The notes under the pieces were generated by a model, which did not search any database, was not told the DNA's origin, and saw only the letters and a program-made list of their open reading frames with translations. A stretch of 64,000 nt of DNA from Shewanella putrefaciens. Its GTDB lineage: Bacteria > Pseudomonadota > Gammaproteobacteria > Enterobacterales > Shewanellaceae. Location: positions 3,056,501-3,120,500 of the forward strand of contig NZ_CP066369.1 of the NCBI RefSeq assembly GCF_016406305.1, written 5' to 3'. The position numbers and the translations under genes are program-made. This document shows positions 1 through 6,280 of this stretch, one piece after another; the stretch's first letter is position 1; every line of letters begins with the position of its first letter.

Positions 1-705
1 AAAGTAAATTTAGTCTGTTTTTTGAGTCTTATCGCCACGTTAATGCCAACAACCGCATCGGCAGAGCCCACTGTGCCCACCATATCGGCGATATCCGAAT
101 TAGCTAAAGCCCTTATTCGTGAAAAAATATCGCCACCCGACAATGCAAAAGTGAATATCGCCCCCCAAGCAATTGATGAACGAATGTTACCGTCAGTCTG
201 CAACACCCCGATTAAAGTCGAAATGGCGACGGAACGTGAAATCAACCGGAACAACACAGTCAAAGTCAGTTGTGATACGCCGGATCTTGCCTATCCTTGG
301 CAAATATTTATCTCGGTTCGAGTGGATATTTTATTTCCAGTCGTCGTTGCAACACAAACCTTGGCGCCAGGGGAGCTTATCAACCCAAGTCAAATTGAAG
401 TGCAATATGTAGATCAAAATAGTTTACGTGGAATGCAATTTGATGATCCTAGCCAACTTTCTGGAGTGCGCGTTAAGCGCCGAGTTGCCAAAAACGCTCC
501 TATATTTGCCAATAATCTTTGCTTTGTCTGTAAGAATGATGCCGTCTCTATTTATGCGCGCTCTAGTTCTTTAGTATTAAAAACAATGGGCGAAGCCCTG
601 CAGGATGGCAATAAAGGTGACCAAATAAGAGTTAAAAATAGCAGTTCAAACAAAGAATTAGATGCTATAGTCATAGGCATTGGCGAAGTTGAAGTTAGAA
701 TGTAA
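1..705 (+). CDS. flgA: FlgA, flagellar P-ring assembly chaperone (5' end missing)
   Basis: FlgA is the periplasmic chaperone that helps FlgI assemble into the flagellar P ring. The frame is open from base 1, and the first residues look like the middle of a Sec signal peptide (hydrophobic run, then an AxA-type end near TTASA), so the true start lies just upstream of the window. The C-terminal half carries the SAF-type domain, with the stretch LAPGELINPSQIE followed by VKRRVAKNAP and a closing beta-rich segment, as in ChapFlgA proteins. A TTG codon at 22 could serve as a start but would cut the signal peptide. The next genes, flgM and flgN, are the usual downstream neighbours of flgA in polar flagellates. 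Confidence 0.9.
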   Translation, partial: KVNLVCFLSLIATLMPTTASAEPTVPTISAISELAKALIREKISPPDNAKVNIAPQAIDERMLPSVCNTPIKVEMATEREINRNNTVKVSCDTPDLAYPWQIFISVRVDILFPVVVATQTLAPGELINPSQIEVQYVDQNSLRGMQFDDPSQLSGVRVKRRVAKNAPIFANNLCFVCKNDAVSIYARSSSLVLKTMGEALQDGNKGDQIRVKNSSSNKELDAIVIGIGEVEVRM

Positions 706-712
706 AATACGC

Positions 713-739
713 TAAAGCTTTTCTGTAAGCTGCCGATAC
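713..739 (+). promoter_or_regulatory. Sigma-28 (FliA) promoter of flgM-flgN
   Basis: The -35 element TAAAGCTT (713-720) is followed by exactly 11 bases and then GCCGATAC (732-739). The enterobacterial FliA consensus is TAAAGTTT-N11-GCCGATAA, so 14 of 16 positions match with correct spacing. It sits in the flgA-flgM gap, about 40 bases before flgM. It would let flgM and flgN be expressed late, once FlgM itself has been exported, the classic flagellar feedback arrangement. Confidence 0.8.
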
Positions 740-780
740 CCCAGTTAAGAAATCCCGTATACCCGACGCTGGAGCCTAAC

Positions 781-1104
781 ATGGCAATTGATATTAGCAA
801 ACTCAACACCGGAACCACTTCGCAAGTACGTTCAGGTACAACAAAGACAAGCAGCGAACAGTCTGCGCAGGTGGCAGCTAAATCTTCACCACCACAAAGA
901 AGCGACTCAGTCGTCATTACAGCTCAAGCTCAGCAATTACAAGGAGCTCAAACTAAAATGGCAAGCTTACCTGAAGTCGACCAAAAGAAAGTGGCCGAAA
1001 TTAAACAAGCCATTGCCGAGGGCCGCTATAAAATCGATCCTGAAAAATTAGCCGCTAATATCGCCAGCTTTGAAGCTGAGTTAAATGACCTTAATAAAGA
1101 GTAA
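781..1104 (+). CDS. flgM: FlgM, anti-sigma-28 factor
   Basis: FlgM binds the flagellar sigma factor FliA and blocks late flagellar genes until the hook is complete and FlgM is exported. The protein is 107 residues, the usual size. The N-terminal half is polar and probably disordered (MAIDISKLN, many S, T and Q). The C-terminal part, DSVVITAQAQQLQ then VDQKKVAEIKQAIAEGRYKIDPEKLAANI, is the typical sigma-binding helix region and the signature of the family. GGAG lies a few bases before the ATG (GGAGCCTAACATG). It has its own sigma-28 promoter upstream, and flgN follows after 2 bases, so the two are probably one transcript. Confidence 0.92.
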   Translation: MAIDISKLNTGTTSQVRSGTTKTSSEQSAQVAAKSSPPQRSDSVVITAQAQQLQGAQTKMASLPEVDQKKVAEIKQAIAEGRYKIDPEKLAANIASFEAELNDLNKE

Positions 1105-1106
1105 CT

Positions 1107-1532
1107 ATGACAGAAATAGCTAAACTGGTTGATTTACAACAAGCCCATTTGGCTGTTCTTAAGCAAATAATACTCAAGGAAAAAGGCGCTTTGGTTGACC
1201 AAAACGCCGATTTGCTATTGTCGCTTGCCACTGAAAAATCCAACTGCCTTAAAGACCTTCAAGCAAACGATAACCTTATCGCCCAACACAGCGATAAGCC
1301 CCTGCTGACTCAGCAGAGGGAACTGACCCATAAAATGGCGGCGATTAAAGAAGCCTTAGCTGAATGCAAAGAATTAAATGCCCAGAATGCCAGCCTGATA
1401 GAAATGAATTTAGCGAGCCTGAATCGTTTCGCCCAAGCGCTACAAGCCAGCCGAAATGCCACTAGCCTCACCTATAACGATAAAGGCAAAACCTCGACCA
1501 TTTCGAGTTTAGGCAATGACTTAAAGGCGTGA
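1107..1532 (+). CDS. flgN: FlgN, flagellar export chaperone
   Basis: FlgN is the cytoplasmic chaperone for the hook-filament junction proteins FlgK and FlgL. The product is 141 residues, almost entirely helical, with heptad-like leucines (LVDLQQAHLAVLKQIILKEKGAL and similar), which matches the FlgN/YvyG coiled-coil family. Sequence conservation in this family is low, so position counts for much of the call: it starts 2 bases after flgM, as flgN does in many proteobacteria. A long hairpin follows the stop and separates it from the convergent flgP. Confidence 0.85.
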   Translation: MTEIAKLVDLQQAHLAVLKQIILKEKGALVDQNADLLLSLATEKSNCLKDLQANDNLIAQHSDKPLLTQQRELTHKMAAIKEALAECKELNAQNASLIEMNLASLNRFAQALQASRNATSLTYNDKGKTSTISSLGNDLKA

Positions 1533-1575
1533 TAAGCCCCCTTTCCTACTTTTTTAAAATATCCCCATGGCAATG

Positions 1576-1613
1576 CCAAAGCAAAGCCGCACAGATGTGC
1601 GGCTTTGCTTTGG
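1576..1613. terminator. Long perfect hairpin between convergent flgN and flgP
   Basis: An 18-bp uninterrupted stem (CCAAAGCAAAGCCGCACA with its complement) closes on a 2-base loop at 1594-1595. There is no T-tract on either side, so it is not a textbook intrinsic terminator. Its place between two converging genes suggests it ends or protects both transcripts. Confidence 0.6.
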
Positions 1614-1663
1614 TTATCGAACTCGCGTTACCGAACTAGTGTTCTACTGTCGTTACCGTTTTG

Positions 1664-2113
1664 CTAAAAGTAAGTCACTTCTTTAATCCGCTGCGGACGG
1701 CTCTGTTGTTGATACAACTGCCATACCTTAGCAAAATCAAGCTCTAACTCAGTCACATAATGATCACCCGCCGGGTAGCTCTTTATGACTCGCGCACCAC
1801 GGATCACCCCAGAAACCGACGCTTTAACATTATCGTCAGTCAACATCCAATCACTCACACTGCTGTTGGCAGTGATGTTTTGGCCATAGACTTGTTCGGC
1901 TAATTCACGATAAGCGACAATTTTAGAGGCTTGCATCGCCATCAGCACTTTTTGTGACAGTTCCTTCGCAGGTTGGGTCGCCAATGGCGCATAACCAATA
2001 GCAGTCAACTTAGGGAAACTGGGCGGCGGAACATCTTCCCACTGCACATACTTATCTTGGGTTGCGCAGCCGCCGATTAACAGCACCATTACCAATAATA
2101 GGTAGCGTTTCAT
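1664..2113 (-). CDS. flgP: FlgP, flagellar outer-membrane lipoprotein (LPP20 type)
   Basis: FlgP is an outer-membrane lipoprotein that forms part of the basal disk of polar flagella and is needed for full motility in Vibrio. The 149-residue product begins with a lipoprotein signal peptide (MKRYLLLVMVLLIGGC, Cys16 being the lipidated residue). It then has the LPP20/FlgP domain, with AIGYAPLATQPAKELSQKVLMAMQASKIVAYRELAEQVYG as the hallmark helix and an ELELDFAKVW strand near the end. The ATG overlaps the flgO stop by 4 bases, so translation is probably coupled. Confidence 0.9.
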   Translation of the reverse strand: MKRYLLLVMVLLIGGCATQDKYVQWEDVPPPSFPKLTAIGYAPLATQPAKELSQKVLMAMQASKIVAYRELAEQVYGQNITANSSVSDWMLTDDNVKASVSGVIRGARVIKSYPAGDHYVTELELDFAKVWQLYQQQSRPQRIKEVTYF

Positions 2114-2742
2114 TTTCCATCTCCTAACACACGCACTTCATTCATACCTGGGCTCGCCTGACGATATAAGATGCCATCCTGCGAGATCACTTGCTCCGAT
2201 AGCTGCATATAATTGCCAAGCTCTTTTTGGGTCACAAAAGCCTGCGAAGCTGAAACCACACGGTTATTGCTCACATTCACAATACGGGCATTAATCGCCA
2301 TGCCATTCGTTGTGGGGCTCATGGTAGACACCAGAAGATGCTCAACGGGAAGATTTGTCGACAGTTTTTGCCAGTCCCGCGTCAAAATAAAGTCCCCATC
2401 CGCAGTCACCCGCAGTCCATCACCTAAATTCAAATCCACCACATTGAATTGAAACTGATGTAAGGATGTCATCAGCCCCTGTTGTAGCTGCTGCGCCAGA
2501 GCATTAGTGCTACTCATATCCCCCACTAAAACGGGAGTCGCAACGACTATAGGCTGATCGGAACGCAATGCATCATTTTGCTTAACCAATTCAGTGACTA
2601 TTCGTTGGGATAAATGATTGATCATCGCCGTTGGCGGTAAACCATTGCCATCCACTAAGCTAGGTTTCGGTGGCGCAACGGGCTGAGTTACGCATCCACC
2701 TAACATCAATAATGTCAGGGGAATGATCACTTGCTTTAGCAT
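2110..2742 (-). CDS. flgO: FlgO, flagellar outer-membrane lipoprotein
   Basis: FlgO works with FlgP at the outer-membrane end of the polar flagellum. The 210-residue product has a lipobox (LLMLGGC, Cys17) and the FlgO family body: paired helices with NHLSQRIVTELVKQN, then IVVATPVLVGDMSSTNALAQQLQQGLMTSLHQFQFNVVDL, then VEHLLVSTMSPTTNGMAINARIVNVSNNRVVSASQAFV. It is the first gene of a two-gene unit with flgP. A sigma-54-like site lies about 65 bases before its start, and a second one points the other way to flgT. Confidence 0.88.
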   Translation of the reverse strand: MLKQVIIPLTLLMLGGCVTQPVAPPKPSLVDGNGLPPTAMINHLSQRIVTELVKQNDALRSDQPIVVATPVLVGDMSSTNALAQQLQQGLMTSLHQFQFNVVDLNLGDGLRVTADGDFILTRDWQKLSTNLPVEHLLVSTMSPTTNGMAINARIVNVSNNRVVSASQAFVTQKELGNYMQLSEQVISQDGILYRQASPGMNEVRVLGDGK

Positions 2743-2806
2743 TGGGTCTACCTCATTTATAAAATACCGACAATTGTATGACTCACAGGTTTATGCCATA
2801 AAAAAC

Positions 2807-2822
2807 TGCAAATTTCAGACCA
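2807..2822 (-). promoter_or_regulatory. Sigma-54 promoter of flgO-flgP
   Basis: Read on the minus strand the site is TGGTCTGAAATTTGCA: GG and GC doublets separated by 10 bases, with TTGCA at -12 as in the RpoN consensus TGGCACG-N4-TTGCA. The -24 half differs from consensus after TGG. It lies 65 bases upstream of flgO. In Vibrio and Shewanella the middle flagellar genes depend on RpoN and FlrC, so the match fits the gene it serves. Confidence 0.65.
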
Positions 2823-2933
2823 AAGCGAAGCATTAGTTTGAACATTAGGCTAAACATTGCACTGAAATAGTCCATGTATACGCACTTTATCGACAAAAAC
2901 AGTGAAAACTTTATCTTCAGTTCCCATCGAATA

Positions 2934-2949
2934 AGGCACAGAATTTGCT
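2934..2949 (+). promoter_or_regulatory. Sigma-54 promoter of flgT
   Basis: The site AGGCACAGAATTTGCT has GGCAC at -24, TTGC at -12 and the correct 10-base gap between the GG and GC doublets. It is the best RpoN match I found in the window. It lies about 80 bases before flgT and is divergent from the flgO site, so the 285-base gap between flgO and flgT probably binds one shared activator. Confidence 0.7.
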
Positions 2950-3027
2950 TTTAGCGGTAGATAAGAGGAAATGTCAGTAAACCGACTTCCTGAAAATTGA
3001 CAGCAACACAGCGTTAGGGACTCATAA

Positions 3028-4194
3028 ATGCACATATTAAGATCCGCTTCGTACATTATGTGGAGCCTTGCATTGCTCGCTATGCCTGCAAAAGCAGAAT
3101 GGGTTGAAGCCAGTGGTGAAGCCTTAATCACCAATAGCAATATCGCCCAAGCAAGGGAAGAAGCCATTAACCAAGCGATAAGCTACGCCACCCTCAGCAC
3201 TGGTATTCAAATATCCAGTCAGCAGCAAACCTCGAACGGTAACCTGACACAGAATAACTTCGCGGTAAACCGCAATGCACAGGCCATCAGTATTCAGCTG
3301 GTGAGTGAACGCATCCAAGGCAACAAAATCTATGTCTCACTCAGACTCGATTTAAATGATGACCCGACCCAGCAATGCCCCGCAGGGCAACTCAAGGCGG
3401 CAATTCTCATCCCGCAGGCGCAAATGAAAGATCGGGCACAGCTAAGATATGGGCAACTATCAGGATTTGAAGAAGCTATCTCCGAAAAACTCGCCAATAG
3501 CATCGATGGCTATTCCTCCACCAGTTTTACCCACTTGCATGCCACAGAAAGACTCGACATCGACCAAGAATTAACCGATATCCGCGGTTATCGACTGCCA
3601 AGCTGGTTGAGTGAAATCACCGACAGTCAATATATCTTGCTACAGCAAATTATTGATATATCAACAGAACCTACGCAACCCACCTTTATGGGCCTATGGG
3701 ATGAAGTCCCGCAGAGACAATTCCAATTTAAGCTCAACCTCTACCACGGGATCAGCGGAGAAGCCGTCTGGAGCAAAACCTATAGCACTTCGGCCCCCTG
3801 GGAATTTGAAGAGCAAGCCATAATCTCCCCTAACAGTGATAAATTCTGGCGCTCGGCCTATGGCAGGAATATCAACCAGTTAATGCAAGAGGCAACCCGA
3901 GATCTGGACAACACGCTCAATTGCCGGCCGCTACTCGGTCAAGTTGTCAGCCGCCAAGCCGATAGGATCATCATAAACTTAGGCCGCAAACACGGTATTC
4001 GTGTGGGGGATAAGCTCCAGATCGTTTTGCAGCAAAATTTACCCGACAGGCTCAATGAAATGCGCGCCATCGCAACAAAAAGCCGCGCTACGGTAAAAAT
4101 TGAACAAGTGAGCGAAGAAAGCGCCACCGCCGTACTCGTAGACCAAAATGCGGCTTACAATGTACAGATAAACGACATCGCGCTTAAGATTTAA
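3028..4194 (+). CDS. flgT: FlgT, flagellar H-ring protein
   Basis: FlgT is a periplasmic protein that builds the H ring around the LP ring in sodium-driven polar flagella and helps place MotX/MotY. The 388-residue product has an N-terminal signal peptide ending near MPAKA, then the FlgT N domain (EWVEASGEALITNSNIAQAREEAINQAI). The middle domain includes LYHGISGEAVWSKTY, and the C-terminal domain has GQVVSRQADRIIINLGRKHGIRVGDKLQIV. An ATG at 3058 would give a shorter signal peptide; I kept 3028 because AGGG precedes it at a workable distance. The sigma-54 site upstream fits a middle flagellar gene. Confidence 0.9.
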   Translation: MHILRSASYIMWSLALLAMPAKAEWVEASGEALITNSNIAQAREEAINQAISYATLSTGIQISSQQQTSNGNLTQNNFAVNRNAQAISIQLVSERIQGNKIYVSLRLDLNDDPTQQCPAGQLKAAILIPQAQMKDRAQLRYGQLSGFEEAISEKLANSIDGYSSTSFTHLHATERLDIDQELTDIRGYRLPSWLSEITDSQYILLQQIIDISTEPTQPTFMGLWDEVPQRQFQFKLNLYHGISGEAVWSKTYSTSAPWEFEEQAIISPNSDKFWRSAYGRNINQLMQEATRDLDNTLNCRPLLGQVVSRQADRIIINLGRKHGIRVGDKLQIVLQQNLPDRLNEMRAIATKSRATVKIEQVSEESATAVLVDQNAAYNVQINDIALKI

Positions 4195-4249
4195 CCAATT
4201 AAATCATAAGCCTTTTAATCAGAGATAAAACCAGTATAATCACTGTCGT

Positions 4250-4325
4250 CTCTTCATAGCTCAACAGGATAGAGCAGCCGCCTCCTAAGCGGCCGATCGG
4301 GGTTCGAGTCCCTGTGGAGAGACCA
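4250..4325 (+). tRNA. tRNA-Arg (anticodon CCU), CCA encoded
   Basis: The 76-base sequence folds as a cloverleaf. Acceptor CTCTTCA pairs with TGGAGAG (one T-G wobble). The D arm begins TAGCTC, the anticodon stem is GCCGC/GCGGC with loop CTCCTAA, the T stem is CGGGG/CCCTG around TTCGAGT, and A plus CCA closes the 3' end. The anticodon at loop positions 3-5 is CCT, which reads the arginine codon AGG. Its last 15 bases are the core attachment site used by the element that follows; the tRNA stays intact. Confidence 0.93.
4311..4325 (+). repeat. Attachment site, left copy (tRNA 3' end)
   Basis: The 15 bases CCTGTGGAGAGACCA at the tRNA 3' end recur exactly at 14129-14143. Upstream of the shared block the two sites diverge at once, and they differ at the base after it. 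This is what site-specific insertion into a tRNA 3' end by a tyrosine recombinase leaves. Confidence 0.85.
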
Positions 4326-4371
4326 TAAGTCACTTTTTATCTATAAAATTCAATAATTTACGAAAAACAAA

Positions 4372-4402
4372 AAATCCTGTGCCGCCTATGTGCCGCCATA
4401 GG
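4372..4402 (+). repeat. 31-bp terminal direct repeat, left copy, with internal palindrome
   Basis: The 31 bases starting AAATCCTGTGCC and ending CCATAGG match 13974-14004 in the same orientation with one G/A difference. The last 18 bases form an inverted repeat, CCTATG-TGCCGC-CATAGG. The unit also contains a nested repeat TGTGCCGCC. It lies 46 bases inside the left attachment core. Likely roles are arm-type integrase sites or excisionase sites; this is inference. Confidence 0.8.
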
Positions 4403-4493
4403 AATGACGTTTTTTAGAATTTTTTTTCGTAACATTTTCAAAAATCCCCGTTTTGCCCTGTTCATCTCAGTTATGGACAATTACCTTCGTTTA

Positions 4494-4509
4494 ACATAGT
4501 TTTCTATGT
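4494..4509. repeat. Small inverted repeat before the first element gene
   Basis: ACATAG-TTTT-CTATGT is a perfect 6-bp inverted repeat 26 bases upstream of the ATG at 4536. It could be an operator for that gene. The rest of the 210-base stretch from the tRNA end to this gene holds only the 31-bp repeat and AT-rich sequence. Confidence 0.35.
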
Positions 4510-4535
4510 AAGATTTCGCATGGATTTAACCTTAT

Positions 4536-5399
4536 ATGGATGAACTTTTAAAGTCGTTAGTAAATACTGATGACATAGTATTGCTGCTTGCTCACACACC
4601 TCACCAGTTACGCCCTTATCTGCTTGCTGTGCAGCAATTCAATGAAAACCCACTGCCGAAATCAAGTATCGAAGTGATCAATGGGATACATCATTTCTAC
4701 AACCTTGATATTCCGTTTACACAGGGCATACCTGTAATTCATTCAGTAAAGAAACAAGATAACTTGGTAAGGGAACTTGCTAAAATTGATGGTATTGAAG
4801 GAGTAATCAGACAGCAGCAAGTGCAAAGCACCAAAGAATATACAGCCCTATTTAATCCTCTGTTAGCACTTGCACCAATTTCAAATTTAGATCTGGTTCG
4901 CCAATTTGATGAAGCTTCAACACTTGTTGAAGCATTCGTGCCATACAAAATAACCGATCACGAAATCAACCTTCTACCAAACTGTATCCCCGACACGCTC
5001 AACATTCTCCAATCTGCCCTTGCATGCAAAATGGCAGGGCTAAATTATTCAGCGATACTTTTAATTCAAAAATTCATTGAAGCTCAGTTGGTTGAAATGA
5101 ATGAGGGATATCAAACATTACTTACACGAATAACCAAACAAAAAGGCCATCTTGAGAAGTTGAAGAACGCAGCAAAGAAAGGGGGCAAAAAAAGACAAGA
5201 GCCATCCCAGAAAACTAAAAATCAAGCTATTGAACTCTTTTTAGCTGGTGAGTACAAAAACTACTCTGTCGCCGCAGGTGAATTATTCCCTCAAATTCAA
5301 GAGATTGGGAAGGAAAATGGCTTTCCTTTCAATAGTTATGTAAACGGAATTAGAACGGTTACAGATTGGCTTCGTTCAACTAAAAGATATTCAAAATAA
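4536..5399 (+). CDS. Unknown element-encoded protein, 287 residues
   Basis: I do not recognise this protein. It has no signal peptide or membrane segment. The N-terminal 190 residues are mixed alpha/beta with many leucines. A strongly basic linker (KKGGKKRQEPSQKTKNQ, about residues 226-243) leads to a small C-terminal helical domain, NQAIELFLAGEYKNYSVAAGELFPQIQEIG onwards, which could be a DNA-binding fold. The gene is the first in the element and reads toward the AlpA-like gene, with 143 bases between them holding a tandem 21-bp repeat. The Shine-Dalgarno sequence before the ATG is poor. Codon use and length suggest a real gene; a regulator or accessory replication factor is possible but only a guess. 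Confidence 0.6.
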   Translation: MDELLKSLVNTDDIVLLLAHTPHQLRPYLLAVQQFNENPLPKSSIEVINGIHHFYNLDIPFTQGIPVIHSVKKQDNLVRELAKIDGIEGVIRQQQVQSTKEYTALFNPLLALAPISNLDLVRQFDEASTLVEAFVPYKITDHEINLLPNCIPDTLNILQSALACKMAGLNYSAILLIQKFIEAQLVEMNEGYQTLLTRITKQKGHLEKLKNAAKKGGKKRQEPSQKTKNQAIELFLAGEYKNYSVAAGELFPQIQEIGKENGFPFNSYVNGIRTVTDWLRSTKRYSK

Positions 5400-5435
5400 C
5401 AACATAAAATTGCTCGTACTGAACTCCAAAAAAAT

Positions 5436-5477
5436 ACATTCAAGCAGGCTGCATGTACATCCAAGCAGTTTGATTGT
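5436..5477 (+). repeat. Tandem 21-bp repeat upstream of the AlpA-like gene
   Basis: Two head-to-tail 21-base units, ACATTCAAGCAGGCTGCATGT (5436-5456) and a second copy (5457-5477) with five differences, are followed by a further ACAT. The shared core is CAAGCAG. The block lies 66 bases before the AlpA-like start. Two units two helical turns apart suggest an operator or iteron pair for the regulator next to it; this is inference. Confidence 0.6.
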
Positions 5478-5542
5478 ACATACACCATAACCCCTCACGA
5501 TTATCTTAACTCCTGACAAATCTACTTTAATCAGGAGTTACC

Positions 5543-5731
5543 ATGAACGATCTATTACTTAGCCCGACAGAGGTCGCCGAATTTCTCGGCGTCACCATCG
5601 GCACTCTATCCGTTTGGCGATGCACTGGCCGCTATCCTTTACGCTTCGTTAAAGTTGGCCGCTGCGTGAAGTACCGTCAAAGCGATGTTGAATCCTTCGT
5701 TAACGGGAGGGTTTATGAACACACTCTTTAA
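5543..5731 (+). CDS. AlpA/excisionase-type helix-turn-helix protein
   Basis: The 62-residue product is a single MerR-like winged helix of the AlpA/HTH_17 group: LLLSPTEVAEFLGVTIGTLSVWRCTGRYPLRFVKVGRCVKYRQSDVESFV, with the typical VAEFLGV recognition turn and the YRQSDVESF wing. Such proteins act as excisionases or as activators of integrase and replication genes in P4-like satellites and islands. A strong ribosome site (CAGGAGTTACCATG) marks the start. The last codons overlap the next ORF. The gene lies downstream of the 21-bp tandem repeats, which are a natural candidate binding site. Confidence 0.8.
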   Translation: MNDLLLSPTEVAEFLGVTIGTLSVWRCTGRYPLRFVKVGRCVKYRQSDVESFVNGRVYEHTL

Positions 5732-5948
5732 TTCTCTATGTGCGATTTGTATTTATGTTGAGCTTTGGCGTCTTCGTCATGACCTAACAGAAACAACGCC
5801 CATTACGTTACATAACGAGTCCATGTACCCGTTAACGGGTACAACCCTCATCATTTATGAAACGTACCCGTTAACGAACACTGATACCGTTAACGGGTTC
5901 AGTGAAAAGCTCAACGACTCAAACCAGAGCATTCCGTTACATAACGAG
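5698..5948. repeat. Cluster of GTTAAC-centred palindromes and CGTTA-CA-TAACG repeats
   Basis: CGTTAACG occurs four times, at 5698, 5830, 5869 and 5888. The second copy lies inside a perfect 18-bp palindrome, GTACCCGTTAACGGGTAC (5825-5842). The third copy keeps the left arm (GTACCCGTTAACG, 5864-5876) and the fourth keeps most of the right arm. Two further inverted repeats CGTTACATAACG sit at 5806-5817 and 5937-5948. This density in 250 bases just upstream of the replication gene suggests an operator array or a replication origin region. Confidence 0.7.
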
Positions 5949-5960
5949 GAGGCAAACTAA
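5715..5960 (+). CDS. Small ORF filled with palindromes, 81 residues
   Basis: I do not recognise a family. The ATG at 5715 follows GGGAGG at good spacing and overlaps the end of the AlpA-like gene by 17 bases. The stop shares bases with the start of the next gene (TAATG). The N-terminus has a short hydrophobic stretch. The remainder is polar and repetitive (YPLTGT, YPLTNT, IPLHNE), because the DNA beneath it is built from palindromes. The arrangement argues for translation. The repeats argue that the DNA itself may be the functional part, with the ORF a passenger or a coupling device. Confidence 0.45.
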   Translation: MNTLFNSLCAICIYVELWRLRHDLTETTPITLHNESMYPLTGTTLIIYETYPLTNTDTVNGFSEKLNDSNQSIPLHNEEAN

Positions 5961-6280
5961 TGACAGCGTCCTCATCCACACAATCAACAATTCAACCAGC
6001 AACACAAAAGCTAACGGCAGAGCAACTTGAATTCGCACTATGGCTTGCACAAGGCAATTACGCTTTTTGCTGTATCGAAGTCTGCCAAGACATTGGCAAA
6101 GTCGATGGCCTAGAAACCTTTAACGGTCACTTTCAAAAGCGCACATTGTTTCGGTTAAAACGTGAAGGGCTACTCACAGAAAGCACAATATTTGAGATGG
6201 GTATTCGTTGGCAAAAGCTCACGCTTAACGAGCGAGGTAAGCAATTACTGACTAACAGCGAGGTAAAAGCACATGCTTAA
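5960..6280 (+). CDS. Small element protein upstream of the replication gene, 106 residues
   Basis: I recognise no named family. The protein has a polar N-terminal tail of about 18 residues, then a compact helical body: LTAEQLEFALWLAQGNYAFCCIEVCQDIG, then FQKRTLFRLKREGLL and WQKLTLNERGKQLL. The last two stretches resemble a winged helix, where a recognition helix is followed by a basic hairpin, so a small DNA-binding protein is plausible. CGAGGAGG precedes the start. The ATG overlaps the previous stop by one base, and the 3' end overlaps the replication gene by 8 bases, so this is one translationally coupled operon. Confidence 0.55.
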   Translation: MTASSSTQSTIQPATQKLTAEQLEFALWLAQGNYAFCCIEVCQDIGKVDGLETFNGHFQKRTLFRLKREGLLTESTIFEMGIRWQKLTLNERGKQLLTNSEVKAHA

